Positions 7,715-15,867 of a stretch of 64,000 bases of DNA are shown here, in pieces. Source of the DNA: Bacillus sp. EB106-08-02-XG196 (GTDB taxonomy: Bacteria; Bacillota; Bacilli; Bacillales; Cytobacillaceae). The stretch covers positions 215,234-279,233 of the forward strand of contig NZ_JABWSY010000009.1 of assembly GCF_013396335.1 (NCBI RefSeq). The letters run 5' to 3'. The number at the start of each line of letters is the position of its first letter. Position 1 is the stretch's first letter. Under the pieces are notes generated by a model that was not told where the DNA came from, did no database searches, and saw nothing but the letters and a program-made list of their open reading frames with translations. The position numbers were made by a program, and so were the translations under genes.

Positions 7715-9352
7715 TTAGTCTCCCCTTAAATTTTTTAAGATTCCTTGAAAGAACTTTCTTCTCAACTTAAAAGGTTCTTTATATTCTAGATCAAAAACAA
7801 CATCCTCTAGCCAGTGTGTATCAAATAGACTTTCCTGAAGGAAGTTTTCAATATCGTTATGACCTGGCGGGTTATAAACGATAATATCAATTCCAAATTG
7901 ATTTAAAAGTAAAATAAGAGCTGCATCGGATCGAGATAGTATACCGCGATTTTCATTGTTATAAATAATTAGCTTCGGTACATGCTGGGAATAATCAAAT
8001 TTCTCCATTAACTGAATAATCTCTTTTGGTGTAAACATCGCATGACTAAATAAATAAATGCTTACCTCTTCCATGCTTTCCCCTGGTAACGACTTTAAAC
8101 CCGGCTTTTCACAAATTCGCCGTATTGCATTAGCAATCCCTTTTTGTAAGCCAGTTGGCAAGAATGAATACGGCCAATAATGGGCCTGCATCATGACTTC
8201 AGGATTCAACAATCCTTCACTAGAAAGCGCGTTTCGATAATGAAAGCGAAAATCGTTGGAGCTTGACCATGTAAACGGCAGCTGACGAATCAACAAGCAA
8301 TGTTCGAATTCTGTGAGATTTTGAATTCGATCCCAGTACTCTTTTCGATTTTTACTTACTCCTTGTATTTTCGAAAACAGGGAAGGAATCTTCACCTGTC
8401 CAGCCACCACCTCAAAACCCGGGCGAACCATTGCCATTTCTCTTCCAAGAATAAACAGTTCGTCATAGGTTGTTTTTAAGGTAATAGAAGATGGTGTGTA
8501 ATCCCGTAACTGCCAGGGTTTATATAACCCAGAGCCTTCTTGATTGAGTATGGTCTCAATTTCCCTTGATGCTCGATAAGCGACAGTGGTCTGACGGTTT
8601 CTTCTCTCTTTTGGAAAAGGTTCAGGCTGCTGTTTATTAGGGAAATGGTGTGTAAAGATATCTTCATCGAGAAATCCAGCTAACTCATCCTTCCCCTCAG
8701 GATGGAAAATAACTAAGTCGCAGCCAAGCTTTATTAAATAATAAACAAAATAAGGCTGACTTCTTTTCATATCGCCATACCAAAGGAATTTTGGCATTCC
8801 CTTTTGCATGTCAACACTCTCTAATAAAGGAATTAGATGGTTCATCGACCACTTGATCACGTCGACTAGAACCCTTCTTAGTTCATGATTTTTTAATCCG
8901 TCCTTTTCACGATGAGTAAAAAGTTCGAGAGTCCCAATCATGGCTTCCCTTACTTTTCGATGTATGGCTGGGATTTTTGATTTATAAAGCAGCTGCTCAC
9001 CATCTAGAAAAGCGGTGAACCGATTAATTGAAAGCTTTTGTTCTTGACCGATATTAAACACCTTTTGAATTGATTGAAAATGCTGATTATCAATATTTTT
9101 ATTTAGTGACTCCTCACTTATTAAATGTAAGTCAGGGTCAGGTGATGAAACATACTCAAAAAGCTGATTGTAATACTCATCACTGTCAATTGGAATTCCA
9201 AGAAATTTCCCCAGTACTTGCCCAATCTGAATAGTTCCCTTGTCTATTGAAAATTCTGGCCGTTCTGACAGGGGCGTTTTCAGCATATCAAGCCAATTTT
9301 CATATGAAAGGGATACAGGTCGGACATTCAGTTGGTTGTATGGTAAGTTCAT
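7715..9352 (-). CDS. yceG: YceG family stress protein
   Basis: A 545-residue soluble protein of the YceG family found beside TerD/TelA genes in Bacillus. The fold is not obvious from motifs. Two internally similar parts are visible: an N-terminal half with KFLWYGDMKRSQPYFVYYLIKLGCDLVIFHPEGKDEL, cited by position around residues 190-230, and a C-terminal half with PKLIIYNNENRGILSRSDAA around 468-487 followed by GIDIIVYNPPGHNDIE. Each pairs a strand with a conserved Asn/Asp and a phrase about FHPEG or YNPPG, suggesting a duplicated Rossmann-like unit. It is the first gene behind the sigma-W-type promoter at 9460-9487. Its function in the Ter system is unknown. Confidence 0.9.
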   Translation of the reverse strand: MNLPYNQLNVRPVSLSYENWLDMLKTPLSERPEFSIDKGTIQIGQVLGKFLGIPIDSDEYYNQLFEYVSSPDPDLHLISEESLNKNIDNQHFQSIQKVFNIGQEQKLSINRFTAFLDGEQLLYKSKIPAIHRKVREAMIGTLELFTHREKDGLKNHELRRVLVDVIKWSMNHLIPLLESVDMQKGMPKFLWYGDMKRSQPYFVYYLIKLGCDLVIFHPEGKDELAGFLDEDIFTHHFPNKQQPEPFPKERRNRQTTVAYRASREIETILNQEGSGLYKPWQLRDYTPSSITLKTTYDELFILGREMAMVRPGFEVVAGQVKIPSLFSKIQGVSKNRKEYWDRIQNLTEFEHCLLIRQLPFTWSSSNDFRFHYRNALSSEGLLNPEVMMQAHYWPYSFLPTGLQKGIANAIRRICEKPGLKSLPGESMEEVSIYLFSHAMFTPKEIIQLMEKFDYSQHVPKLIIYNNENRGILSRSDAALILLLNQFGIDIIVYNPPGHNDIENFLQESLFDTHWLEDVVFDLEYKEPFKLRRKFFQGILKNLRGD

Positions 9353-9459
9353 TCATAATCCCTTCCCTCAAAAAAGCGAAAGATTTTTTATTCATATAGT
9401 AAAATTATGTAAGGGTATTCTTTACCATCATATCACAGTTAAATAATTGGTTCATTGTT

Positions 9460-9487
9460 TATACGAAAGTAATCGTAAAATGTTTCA
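9460..9487 (-). promoter_or_regulatory. ECF sigma-W-type promoter for yceG-telA-terD-terD
   Basis: On the minus strand, TGAAAC (9482-9487) and CGTATA (9460-9465) are separated by exactly 16 bp, the published B. subtilis sigma-W pattern (TGAAAC-N16-CGTA). The same element, with the same spacing, precedes the other Ter operon at 15800-15827. Confidence 0.88.
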
Positions 9488-9495
9488 TTCCTAGT

Positions 9496-9545
9496 GGAAA
9501 AAAGCAGTTCATTTTTCCGAGGGAAAAAAGCAAATCATTTTTTCC
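9496..9545. repeat. Two tandem A-tract imperfect palindromes
   Basis: Two copies, 26 bp apart, of a GGAAAAAAGCA...TCATTTTTCC unit (9496-9518 and 9522-9545). Each can fold on itself. They lie directly upstream of the sigma-W-type -35 box in the divergent intergenic region 9353-9623. They could be UP-element-like curved DNA or a regulator site. Confidence 0.6.
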
Positions 9546-9623
9546 TATGGAATTTCCTCATTTTTCACCTTTTTCCCTGTCCTTACATATTATTGGAGTA
9601 CTCACATATAAGTAGGTGACTTC

Positions 9624-9869
9624 ATGCGGTTTATATATAAGCGGCCAAGAATGGAAGATGTTAGCGAGGAATTAAGTATCATTATGGAATTAATGGTCTC
9701 AAAAACCTTCGTTATGATCGATTTGTTCTGGTTATGCTTACTTTTCACACTGTTACTTTCTCCCGTCCTTGCCACTGTTAGTATGTCAGTTTTATTTTTT
9801 TGCGGTTCTTTTGCTTTGTTCAATTGTATCTATTTTTATTTCTTTTACCCTTATATTAAGAAAAGTTAA
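9624..9869 (+). CDS. Small two-helix membrane protein, unknown
   Basis: An 81-residue product with two long hydrophobic segments (about residues 30-50 and 54-76) and basic ends, so probably a small inner-membrane hairpin protein. An AGGTGA ribosome site 6 nt before the ATG supports it. It is the only plus-strand gene in the Ter cluster. It diverges from yceG, and its last 14 bases overlap the 3' end of the minus-strand HAD gene. I recognise no family. The AT-rich upstream region (9353-9623) also holds the yceG promoter and A-tract palindromes. The ORF could be spurious, but ribosome site and topology argue for it. Confidence 0.6.
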   Translation: MRFIYKRPRMEDVSEELSIIMELMVSKTFVMIDLFWLCLLFTLLLSPVLATVSMSVLFFCGSFALFNCIYFYFFYPYIKKS

Positions 9870-10665
9870 CTTTGAGTGATAATGTATTTAGGAAACGCTC
9901 AAGAATCTCTTCACCTGCAGCAACGCCGAGCTGGTTTGTCAGCGTGATATCATCTGGTCCCATCACTTTAAGCAGTTCTCCATGGCTTGGGACGAATCGA
10001 TAGGTGCAGTTTTTTAGAAAATCCCAATCTAGAACAGAATCACCCGCGCCTGCCATTGCTTTCATTCCTTCTCGGTTACAAATAAATTCAAGTGCCTTCC
10101 CCTTGCTAATAGCAGTTGGAATAAAGTAGAGTTTTCTTCCCTGGAGGCTCATTTTCCAGCCATATTGGGCTGTAAGCTCACGGATTTCTATCAGTTCAGA
10201 TGGGGTCGGAAGACAATTTAATATAAAGTAAAAAAATAGATTCTCAGCCTGTTTTCTTACCCCATCCAATGTAATTCCAGATCTTTTTAAGGCAGAAAGC
10301 ACCTCTTCTTCTGATGCACATCCATTTTTTAATTGAATGATTAATTGTTCAGACCAATCCTTTAAAGGTTCTCCTTTATACAATATATGAGCTCCATTTG
10401 TAGTAATCGCATAAGTTAAGGGTATTTCTTTTTCAAATATCACAAATCTCTTAAATTGTTCTGTCGTTCGCGTTGTTACGGGTATAAACAAGCTATGCGA
10501 GCTGACTTCTTTTAACATAGAAAAAGCAGCTTCCGTCATATATCCAGTCCAATTTCCCTTATAAAATTCAACCGGCTTTAACACGATATTCCCCGGGATA
10601 CCGAATTCTTCGAGTGCCCGATTGGAATACATGAGTGTTCGATCAAGATCTGATGCTGTAATCAT
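9856..10665 (-). CDS. HAD-family phosphatase of the Ter metabolite cluster
   Basis: A 269-residue haloacid-dehalogenase-type hydrolase. The nucleophile motif is DLDRTL at residues 6-11. The second-motif serine/threonine lies in PVTTRTTEQF, and the metal-binding acidic pair is in MAGAGDSVLDWDFL near residues 210-224. A cap region of the Cof/sucrose-phosphatase kind lies between. HAD enzymes next to PRTase and PELOTA genes in Ter clusters have been proposed to dephosphorylate a nucleoside-like intermediate; that role is inferred from context. It overlaps the upstream StiP gene by four bases (ATGA) and is the last gene of its operon. Substrate is unknown. Confidence 0.88.
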   Translation of the reverse strand: MITASDLDRTLMYSNRALEEFGIPGNIVLKPVEFYKGNWTGYMTEAAFSMLKEVSSHSLFIPVTTRTTEQFKRFVIFEKEIPLTYAITTNGAHILYKGEPLKDWSEQLIIQLKNGCASEEEVLSALKRSGITLDGVRKQAENLFFYFILNCLPTPSELIEIRELTAQYGWKMSLQGRKLYFIPTAISKGKALEFICNREGMKAMAGAGDSVLDWDFLKNCTYRFVPSHGELLKVMGPDDITLTNQLGVAAGEEILERFLNTLSLKVNFS

Positions 10666-11783
10666 TTGCTAGTCCCCTTAACCGATTTAATTAAGCCCAT
10701 GCATAGATAATTCATTTTTGGATAGGCAACGACCTCTACGTCTTTTTCTTTAGCGAGCATGAGTATATGTTTCACAAAAGGGCTAGAAGGATCGCGCATT
10801 AGGATTTTCCATGGGACTCTTCGGAGAAGGACACGTGTGGTCTCCCCTACTCCTGGTTTTATATAATTCGTACTATCAATCTCAAATTCTGCCAGGACGG
10901 TTTTAACATCCTGCATACCCAAAAATTCTGTTTTTATCTCTTCTTTTACGTTTTGTGAAGCAGCTTTTTCAGCCTCGTCCATAATGGCTGGAAATTCAGC
11001 TGCAATCATTTTGATATATTCATTGGAGACATCACTGGATAGAAGCTCCCTGTAATATTTAGCACCGTGAAAATCATATTTTCCAATATATTGATTATTT
11101 AATACAGTCCGGCTAACAAGACCTGAAACGGTTGAATTTAAACAAGCACTCGGAATTAGAAAGTCCTCTCGCGTGCCAAAAAGCGTGGTACAATAACCAG
11201 GATCAGCAATTACGGCAAGTTTATCATCAAGTTTGATTTGATACTTTTCTTCAAACTCCTGGCATGCTTTTGTCAGTTCAATCGAAATGGCTCCCTTTCC
11301 TGTCCAGCCATCCACAAATTGAATATTTCCTTCAGGATGTTTAGCGAGGATATAGTGAAGCGCATTTTCATCTATGCCTCTGTCGCGGATAATAGAAATA
11401 CTATAATGCGGTAAAGAGATGCCGTACCGTAAATGAATATATCTTTTAAACAGAATTCCAACAGGCGTTCCTGCTCTAGCAAGGGATACAAGAATGGCTT
11501 GTTTCCCCTTTAGACGATAGATTTGCTCCGCAACAATCCCAACGCATAAAGCAACCTTCGTTTTATATTCACTGGTGGTATTCCAAAACAAATCTACATA
11601 TTCCTTTGGCGGCTGGTATTCAATCGGCAGTGATTCACTGTAATGCTGACCAGATTGAACTCTCAATTCTCGATTCACGGTAGAATCTTCGAGTTCAATA
11701 TCACTTAAATCCTTTAATAGAAAAAGAACATCTTCCTCAGAATAGCTTCCCATTTTCGCGGGCTGATTGGTTATGATCGACAT
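10662..11783 (-). CDS. StiP-family phosphoribosyltransferase-like protein with PELOTA C-terminus
   Basis: A 373-residue protein of the family annotated in databases as cysteine protease StiP. Structural analysis of Ter systems reinterpreted it as a phosphoribosyltransferase-like domain. The core strand-loop segments AILVSLARAGTPVGILFKRY (residues about 97-117) and IQFVDGWTGKGAISIEL (PRPP-loop-like, about 155-171) are clear. The C-terminal LLRRVPWKILMRDP...YLCMGLIKSV region looks like a PELOTA/L7Ae-type RNA-binding-like domain. A GGGGTG ribosome site 6 nt before the ATG at 11783 sets the start; an upstream in-frame GTG lacks one. It lies between the PRTase/TRSP gene and the HAD gene. Confidence 0.85.
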   Translation of the reverse strand: MSIITNQPAKMGSYSEEDVLFLLKDLSDIELEDSTVNRELRVQSGQHYSESLPIEYQPPKEYVDLFWNTTSEYKTKVALCVGIVAEQIYRLKGKQAILVSLARAGTPVGILFKRYIHLRYGISLPHYSISIIRDRGIDENALHYILAKHPEGNIQFVDGWTGKGAISIELTKACQEFEEKYQIKLDDKLAVIADPGYCTTLFGTREDFLIPSACLNSTVSGLVSRTVLNNQYIGKYDFHGAKYYRELLSSDVSNEYIKMIAAEFPAIMDEAEKAASQNVKEEIKTEFLGMQDVKTVLAEFEIDSTNYIKPGVGETTRVLLRRVPWKILMRDPSSPFVKHILMLAKEKDVEVVAYPKMNYLCMGLIKSVKGTSK

Positions 11784-11797
11784 TCTTTTCACCCCTA

Positions 11798-13129
11798 TTA
11801 ATTCGAGAAAAAGGCGATTTTAATCGACTTTATCTGTAATTTTTCTACTTGTTTTAATAATGGCTGAAGGTTTTCAGCCTGTACTTTTCTCTCAAAAAAG
11901 ACAAATAGTTCATCATATTCCCCTGGAGGAATATTGTAAACGAAATGGGCAACATCCTGGTCCTCTGGATTGGGAAAACCGATTCCATGTCTTGCCCCAT
12001 AGCCTTCTATATCTTGAATATAGATGGGGCTTCTAGTACTTGATTGATAGAAGACATTACTACCCATTTCCGCAGCCAATTTCATTGGCAAATACATGAA
12101 TTCCCCAGTTCCTAAACAAAGAGTGTTATCTCCCGTCCTGTACTGTCTTAACAAAGCAGCTGCAGCATTTATTTTCTTATGAAGTACTTGATTATCATAG
12201 CTATTTGTCCCAAAGCGACCTGTTTCTTTGATAAGTGGAGTTTTATTATTAATTGAGGTACAAGCTTTATCAAAGATAGCTGATAATGAGACTTCTTCAA
12301 TAGATGATTTAATCCTTGGATGTGTATTTGGTTGCACTATTTCTTGAAGCTTACCTTTCGCTTCTACTTGAACCTTGCCACTTATCAAACTTACAATGTT
12401 AATCGTTATCCCAAGTGTTTTTTCTAGCTGTGCAAACTGTTGTTTGTTTTCCTCAGAGCGCCAATCCAAAATCGATACAACACTATATTCCTTCCTAGGA
12501 AACTGAGCATGGATGGATTGAATAATATTGATGGCTGTTTTTCCCGTGGTCATTTCATCATCTACTAAGATAATTTCACGTTCATTATTTATCATATCCA
12601 GTGGAATATAGCAGCGATGCGAGGTAGCATGAGAATGCTCTTCTTCAAATGTTATACTAGGTGTTAAACTACTAATCTCTTCTCGTGTCGTATGGAAAAA
12701 CTCTGCCTCTTCAAAGCAATCAAAAAAAGCATGCCCTAGTGCCGTCGCAGTCTCAGCAAATCCGATAACTACCGGATTAACAGAGTTTGGGATAAAAGCT
12801 GCACTTTGGAATTGTGTTTCTTTCTGAACAAAGGTGTTAATTAATCCCTCTGTAACCTTAACATCCAAACCTTTATTTTCTGCATATCTTGCTGTAAGTA
12901 ATGCGGCTGTTAACAAACCTCTTTGCGGATGAATGGGCAAATGCTTTCCTAGAACTTTACTGACAAATAAAAACGAACGTTTTTTATTAATTCTTGCTGC
13001 CATCGTAAACAGTTCTTCAAGAGGTAACTGATATGGGTTATCAGTTACCTCAATGTCTACGTTAATCGCATCAAGAATTGTATACGTATACGTCTTTTTT
13101 GATAAGGTCGATATTTGTGTATCCTTCAT
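11798..13129 (-). CDS. Phosphoribosyltransferase with C-terminal TRSP domain
   Basis: A 443-residue two-domain protein. The N-terminal half is a type I phosphoribosyltransferase-like fold with the PRPP-binding loop REIILVDDEMTTGKTA near residues 189-204 and a preceding FAETATALGHA segment. The C-terminal part contains LCLGTGEFMYLPMKLAAEMG and FYQSSTRSPI, which fit the TRSP domain (named for a T-R-S-P core). In Ter clusters this protein is proposed to attach ribose phosphate to a small scaffold. Translation starts inside the 3' end of the upstream lyase gene (59-base overlap), after a GGGGTG ribosome site, so expression should be tightly coupled. Confidence 0.87.
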   Translation of the reverse strand: MKDTQISTLSKKTYTYTILDAINVDIEVTDNPYQLPLEELFTMAARINKKRSFLFVSKVLGKHLPIHPQRGLLTAALLTARYAENKGLDVKVTEGLINTFVQKETQFQSAAFIPNSVNPVVIGFAETATALGHAFFDCFEEAEFFHTTREEISSLTPSITFEEEHSHATSHRCYIPLDMINNEREIILVDDEMTTGKTAINIIQSIHAQFPRKEYSVVSILDWRSEENKQQFAQLEKTLGITINIVSLISGKVQVEAKGKLQEIVQPNTHPRIKSSIEEVSLSAIFDKACTSINNKTPLIKETGRFGTNSYDNQVLHKKINAAAALLRQYRTGDNTLCLGTGEFMYLPMKLAAEMGSNVFYQSSTRSPIYIQDIEGYGARHGIGFPNPEDQDVAHFVYNIPPGEYDELFVFFERKVQAENLQPLLKQVEKLQIKSIKIAFFSN

Positions 13130-14267
13130 GCAGCACCCCGTAAAGCTGAGATTTTAATAGAATTTTTTTTGCCCAAAATAAATGGGGCTTTATTTCATTC
13201 ATCTTATTGGAAAAATTACTTTTCTTCACACCAATTTCACCGTTTGCTGCTTCAACAATCGAACATGCATCGATGTATTCCTCGTACGTTACAACATTGA
13301 GGGCCTGGACTGCTTTAATATGAGTAGGATGGATAATTGTTTTTCCCGTTAGCCCATTGGCAATGTCCATTAATACCTCTCTGATAAGACCGTCTAAATT
13401 TTGGTCAATTAGTTCAGCCCGCCATTTCAAGCCTTCGTCACCATATCGTTCACGAAATGGAGTTTGCCTTAGCTGCGGTTTTAGCATTCTTGGTTTCGAG
13501 GAGAAATACTCCCAGACCGGTCCTGAAATCACATAAGGACTCTCTGATCGTTGAAAAACATTAATAATATCTGCAATGCAATCTCGTAAAACAGTAATCT
13601 CGTAAACGGTGGTATCTACACTTCTGCGAATTCCATATAACCCGCAGAAATCCGTAGCCCCAATTCGAACATTCAAAATATTATTCTTATAGTGATCAAG
13701 GAGATGTTTAATATCCATTAGTTCGGTCATTCTTGTTTCTTTTTGTATTAATTTATCACTTTCAAGAATAGGCATGGCATAAAAAGGCTTGTGTTCTGTA
13801 TGTATATTCGCAACCTCAGCTAATAAAGCTTCACCAGATTCCGCATTAAATTTCGGTAAAACCACTCCCGTTAACAGTTCGATGGCATTCCCTAATTGTT
13901 CTTTGATTCTTTTAAGCTGCTCTATATTCCGAATCCGGATAAACATAAGTGGTAAATCATCAATCGTCAAATACTTTTTATTGATTTCACCATATAGCTT
14001 AAGCAATTCCCCTATAAGCAACACTTCCGCTTTTTCAACTTCAATATCGCCAACGGCATCCTCTAAATCAATAACCAGCGAAGTTAATCCTTCATGCTTT
14101 TTGGAGAGGAGGTCTTGATGAATGTTGGGACGAGTTGCCGGCATATATAGCGTTGCACCTAGACCATAGGATAAAAGCTCCCGATCACTGTACTTGTTAA
14201 AGTCCTTAGGCGTTTGAAAAAACATTGCCTCAAGCTCATTTTCATAAAAATAAGTAAAATACTTCAT
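13071..14267 (-). CDS. HpcH/HpaI aldolase / citrate-lyase-type C-C bond lyase
   Basis: A 398-residue TIM-barrel lyase of the citrate lyase beta/HpcH group in the Ter-associated subfamily. Visible active-site pieces are GATLYMPATRPNIHQDLL near the N-terminus, SLVIDLEDAVGDIEVEKAE (metal-binding Asp/Glu, about residues 63-81), a strand with MFIRIRN, PMLESDKL-like AMPILESDKL, and KTIIHPTHIKAVQ near residue 312. It likely makes or breaks a C-C bond next to a carboxylate, with Mg2+. An AAAGGAGTC ribosome site precedes the ATG. It is the first of the four-gene metabolite module and lies after a hairpin that may attenuate transcription coming from terC. Confidence 0.86.
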   Translation of the reverse strand: MKYFTYFYENELEAMFFQTPKDFNKYSDRELLSYGLGATLYMPATRPNIHQDLLSKKHEGLTSLVIDLEDAVGDIEVEKAEVLLIGELLKLYGEINKKYLTIDDLPLMFIRIRNIEQLKRIKEQLGNAIELLTGVVLPKFNAESGEALLAEVANIHTEHKPFYAMPILESDKLIQKETRMTELMDIKHLLDHYKNNILNVRIGATDFCGLYGIRRSVDTTVYEITVLRDCIADIINVFQRSESPYVISGPVWEYFSSKPRMLKPQLRQTPFRERYGDEGLKWRAELIDQNLDGLIREVLMDIANGLTGKTIIHPTHIKAVQALNVVTYEEYIDACSIVEAANGEIGVKKSNFSNKMNEIKPHLFWAKKILLKSQLYGVLHEGYTNIDLIKKDVYVYNS

Positions 14268-14282
14268 TCTTAATGACTCCTT

Positions 14283-14328
14283 TAATAAAAAAGAATGGGG
14301 ACTGACTTTCGTCTGTTCCCCATTTTAT
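14283..14328 (-). terminator. Hairpin with T-run between terC and the lyase gene
   Basis: Arms AATGGGGA and TCCCCATT with a roughly 15-nt internal loop are followed on the minus strand by CTTTTTTATTA. It lies immediately before the ribosome site of the lyase gene, so it is either the end of terD-terC or an attenuator that limits the metabolite genes. Confidence 0.72.
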
Positions 14329-14343
14329 GTCGTACGATGATAA

Positions 14344-15114
14344 TTATGATTCTTTGCCCAATTCTTTCTTTTTGTTCCTGAAATGAATAATGAAAGTGGC
14401 ACCGAATGTAACTAAAATAATAATAAAGAAGAGCGAATGTGGCAGGTGAATACCGAAAACTGCGATAAGCATTTTTGCAGCAATTAATAGAATTAAAACA
14501 TAAGCAGATGTTTCAAGCTCAGGTACACGGTCAATTAATTTCAAGAAAACTCCGGCAATTCCACGCATCATTAATACCCCAAGCATACCTCCGACTAATA
14601 ACACCCAAATTTCTTCACTGACACCAAATGCTGCAAGCACACTGTCAACGGAGAATGCAATGTCCATTAATTCAACCGCAACAACTGTTCCCCAGAAGGT
14701 TCCAAATAGACGAATAAGAAGACCAGTTTGGTTCATTCCATGCGCTTCTTCCTCTTCACTCTGCGCTGCTTTACGTTTATCCATGAAATACTTAATAGAT
14801 AGCCATGCTAGATACCCTGCACCTAGAATCTTTACCCACCAAAGTTTAATTAAGAATACCCCGACCCCAATGGCGATAAAACGGAAAACATAAGCTCCTA
14901 ATAATCCATAAAAAAGTGCTTTTTTACGTTTTTCAAGTGGTAAGTGTTTTACCATAACAGCTAGAACAAGTGCGTTATCCGCGGAAAGTAGTCCTTCTAG
15001 GATAACTAGTGTCCCAATCAAGCCCCAAGCAACAGGATCTGTTAAAACCTGCCCCCACATTTCCCAGTTAAAAAATTGTGCATACGTATCTAAAATTCCT
15101 TGTAAAACAGACAT
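14344..15114 (-). CDS. yceF: TerC-family integral membrane protein
   Basis: A 256-residue membrane protein with about seven hydrophobic segments. The conserved acidic motifs within membrane helices are present: EGLLSADNALVLAVMVKHLP (residues about 40-59) and VELMDIAFSVDSVLAAFGVS. These are the TerC signatures. Family members are linked to metal (Mn2+) efflux and to metalation of exported proteins, and in Ter systems TerC is the membrane hub to which TerD proteins attach. It corresponds to B. subtilis YceF. It lies downstream of terD with a small hairpin between. The start ATG follows a GGGAGGAATT ribosome site. Confidence 0.94.
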   Translation of the reverse strand: MSVLQGILDTYAQFFNWEMWGQVLTDPVAWGLIGTLVILEGLLSADNALVLAVMVKHLPLEKRKKALFYGLLGAYVFRFIAIGVGVFLIKLWWVKILGAGYLAWLSIKYFMDKRKAAQSEEEEAHGMNQTGLLIRLFGTFWGTVVAVELMDIAFSVDSVLAAFGVSEEIWVLLVGGMLGVLMMRGIAGVFLKLIDRVPELETSAYVLILLIAAKMLIAVFGIHLPHSLFFIIILVTFGATFIIHFRNKKKELGKES

Positions 15115-15149
15115 AAAAAAAATTCCTCCCGGATGTTGTATGTTTTTTC

Positions 15150-15175
15150 AAAGACCCAGCATTTGCTGGGTCTTT
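15150..15175 (-). terminator. Intercistronic hairpin between terD and terC
   Basis: An 11-bp perfect stem (AAAGACCCAGC / GCTGGGTCTTT, loop ATTT) lies between the two genes. It has a U-rich stem end but no long T-run on the minus strand, so partial termination or mRNA stabilisation is more likely than a hard stop. Confidence 0.6.
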
Positions 15176-15185
15176 AATCTAGTTG

Positions 15186-15767
15186 TTATCCTACTGATAA
15201 TCCGAAGTCTGTTGCAAGAGCTGCAAGGCCGCCTTGATAGCCGCTGCCAATTGCGCTAAACTTCCATTCGCCGTTATGTCGGTATAATTCGCCAACAACA
15301 ACAGCCGTTTCAATAGAGAAGTCTTCTCCTAAATCATAACGGATCAGTTCCTCACCATTAGCTTCATTGAAAATACGAGCGTATGCATTGGATACTTGAC
15401 CAAAGTTTTGATTTCTTGCGGCTGCATCATGAATCGTAATTGTGAAAGTCACTCGCTGAATGTTAGCTGGAATTGCAGTTAAATTGATATTAACTTGCTC
15501 ATCATCCCCGTCACCTTCACCTGTTCGGTTATCTCCATTATGTACAACTGCACCGTTAGCACCTTTTGGATTATTGTAGAACACAAAGTCTGTTTCGTTT
15601 GTAACCTTACCATTATCGCCTAATAAGAAAACGGATGAATCTAGATCGAAATCATTACCGCCATCATATTTATTTGTATCCCAGCCTAATCCAACTACTA
15701 CATTTGTTAACCCAGGATTTGTTTTTGTTAAGTCTACTTTTTGTCCTTTTGATAAACTAATTGCCAT
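15186..15767 (-). CDS. TerD-family stress protein, first gene of second Ter operon
   Basis: A 193-residue TerD-domain protein. It starts [19 protein letters not shown] and carries both acidic calcium-binding segments, [13 protein letters not shown] and [14 protein letters not shown], plus [18 protein letters not shown] near the end. It is the most canonical of the three TerD copies in the window and is closest to the B. subtilis YceD/YceE type. It is the first gene behind the sigma-W-type promoter at 15800-15827, with terC downstream. A GAGGAATG ribosome site supports the start. Probably a soluble, calcium-dependent partner of the TerC membrane complex. Confidence 0.95.
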   Translation of the reverse strand: MAISLSKGQKVDLTKTNPGLTNVVVGLGWDTNKYDGGNDFDLDSSVFLLGDNGKVTNETDFVFYNNPKGANGAVVHNGDNRTGEGDGDDEQVNINLTAIPANIQRVTFTITIHDAAARNQNFGQVSNAYARIFNEANGEELIRYDLGEDFSIETAVVVGELYRHNGEWKFSAIGSGYQGGLAALATDFGLSVG

Positions 15768-15799
15768 TTTTACATTCCTCCATTTTAGGTAATAGTCTA

Positions 15800-15827
15800 T
15801 ATACGAGATTCTCTAGAAAAGGTTTCA
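15800..15827 (-). promoter_or_regulatory. ECF sigma-W-type promoter for terD-terC and metabolite genes
   Basis: On the minus strand, TGAAAC (15822-15827) is 16 bp from CGTATA (15800-15805), which again matches the sigma-W consensus exactly. The TerD start lies about 30 bp downstream. Confidence 0.88.
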
Positions 15828-15867
15828 CTAATTATAATAAAACTTTTTCATAGTAATACGCAAATCA

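Noticed and set aside
13071..13129. Frameshift between lyase and PRTase
   Set aside because: Both ends look complete and the PRTase has its own ribosome site, so a natural overlap is simpler.
15115..15185. Mn2+ (yybP-ykoY) riboswitch before terC
   Set aside because: The gap is only 71 bp and holds one simple hairpin; too short for the riboswitch, and terC is downstream of terD.
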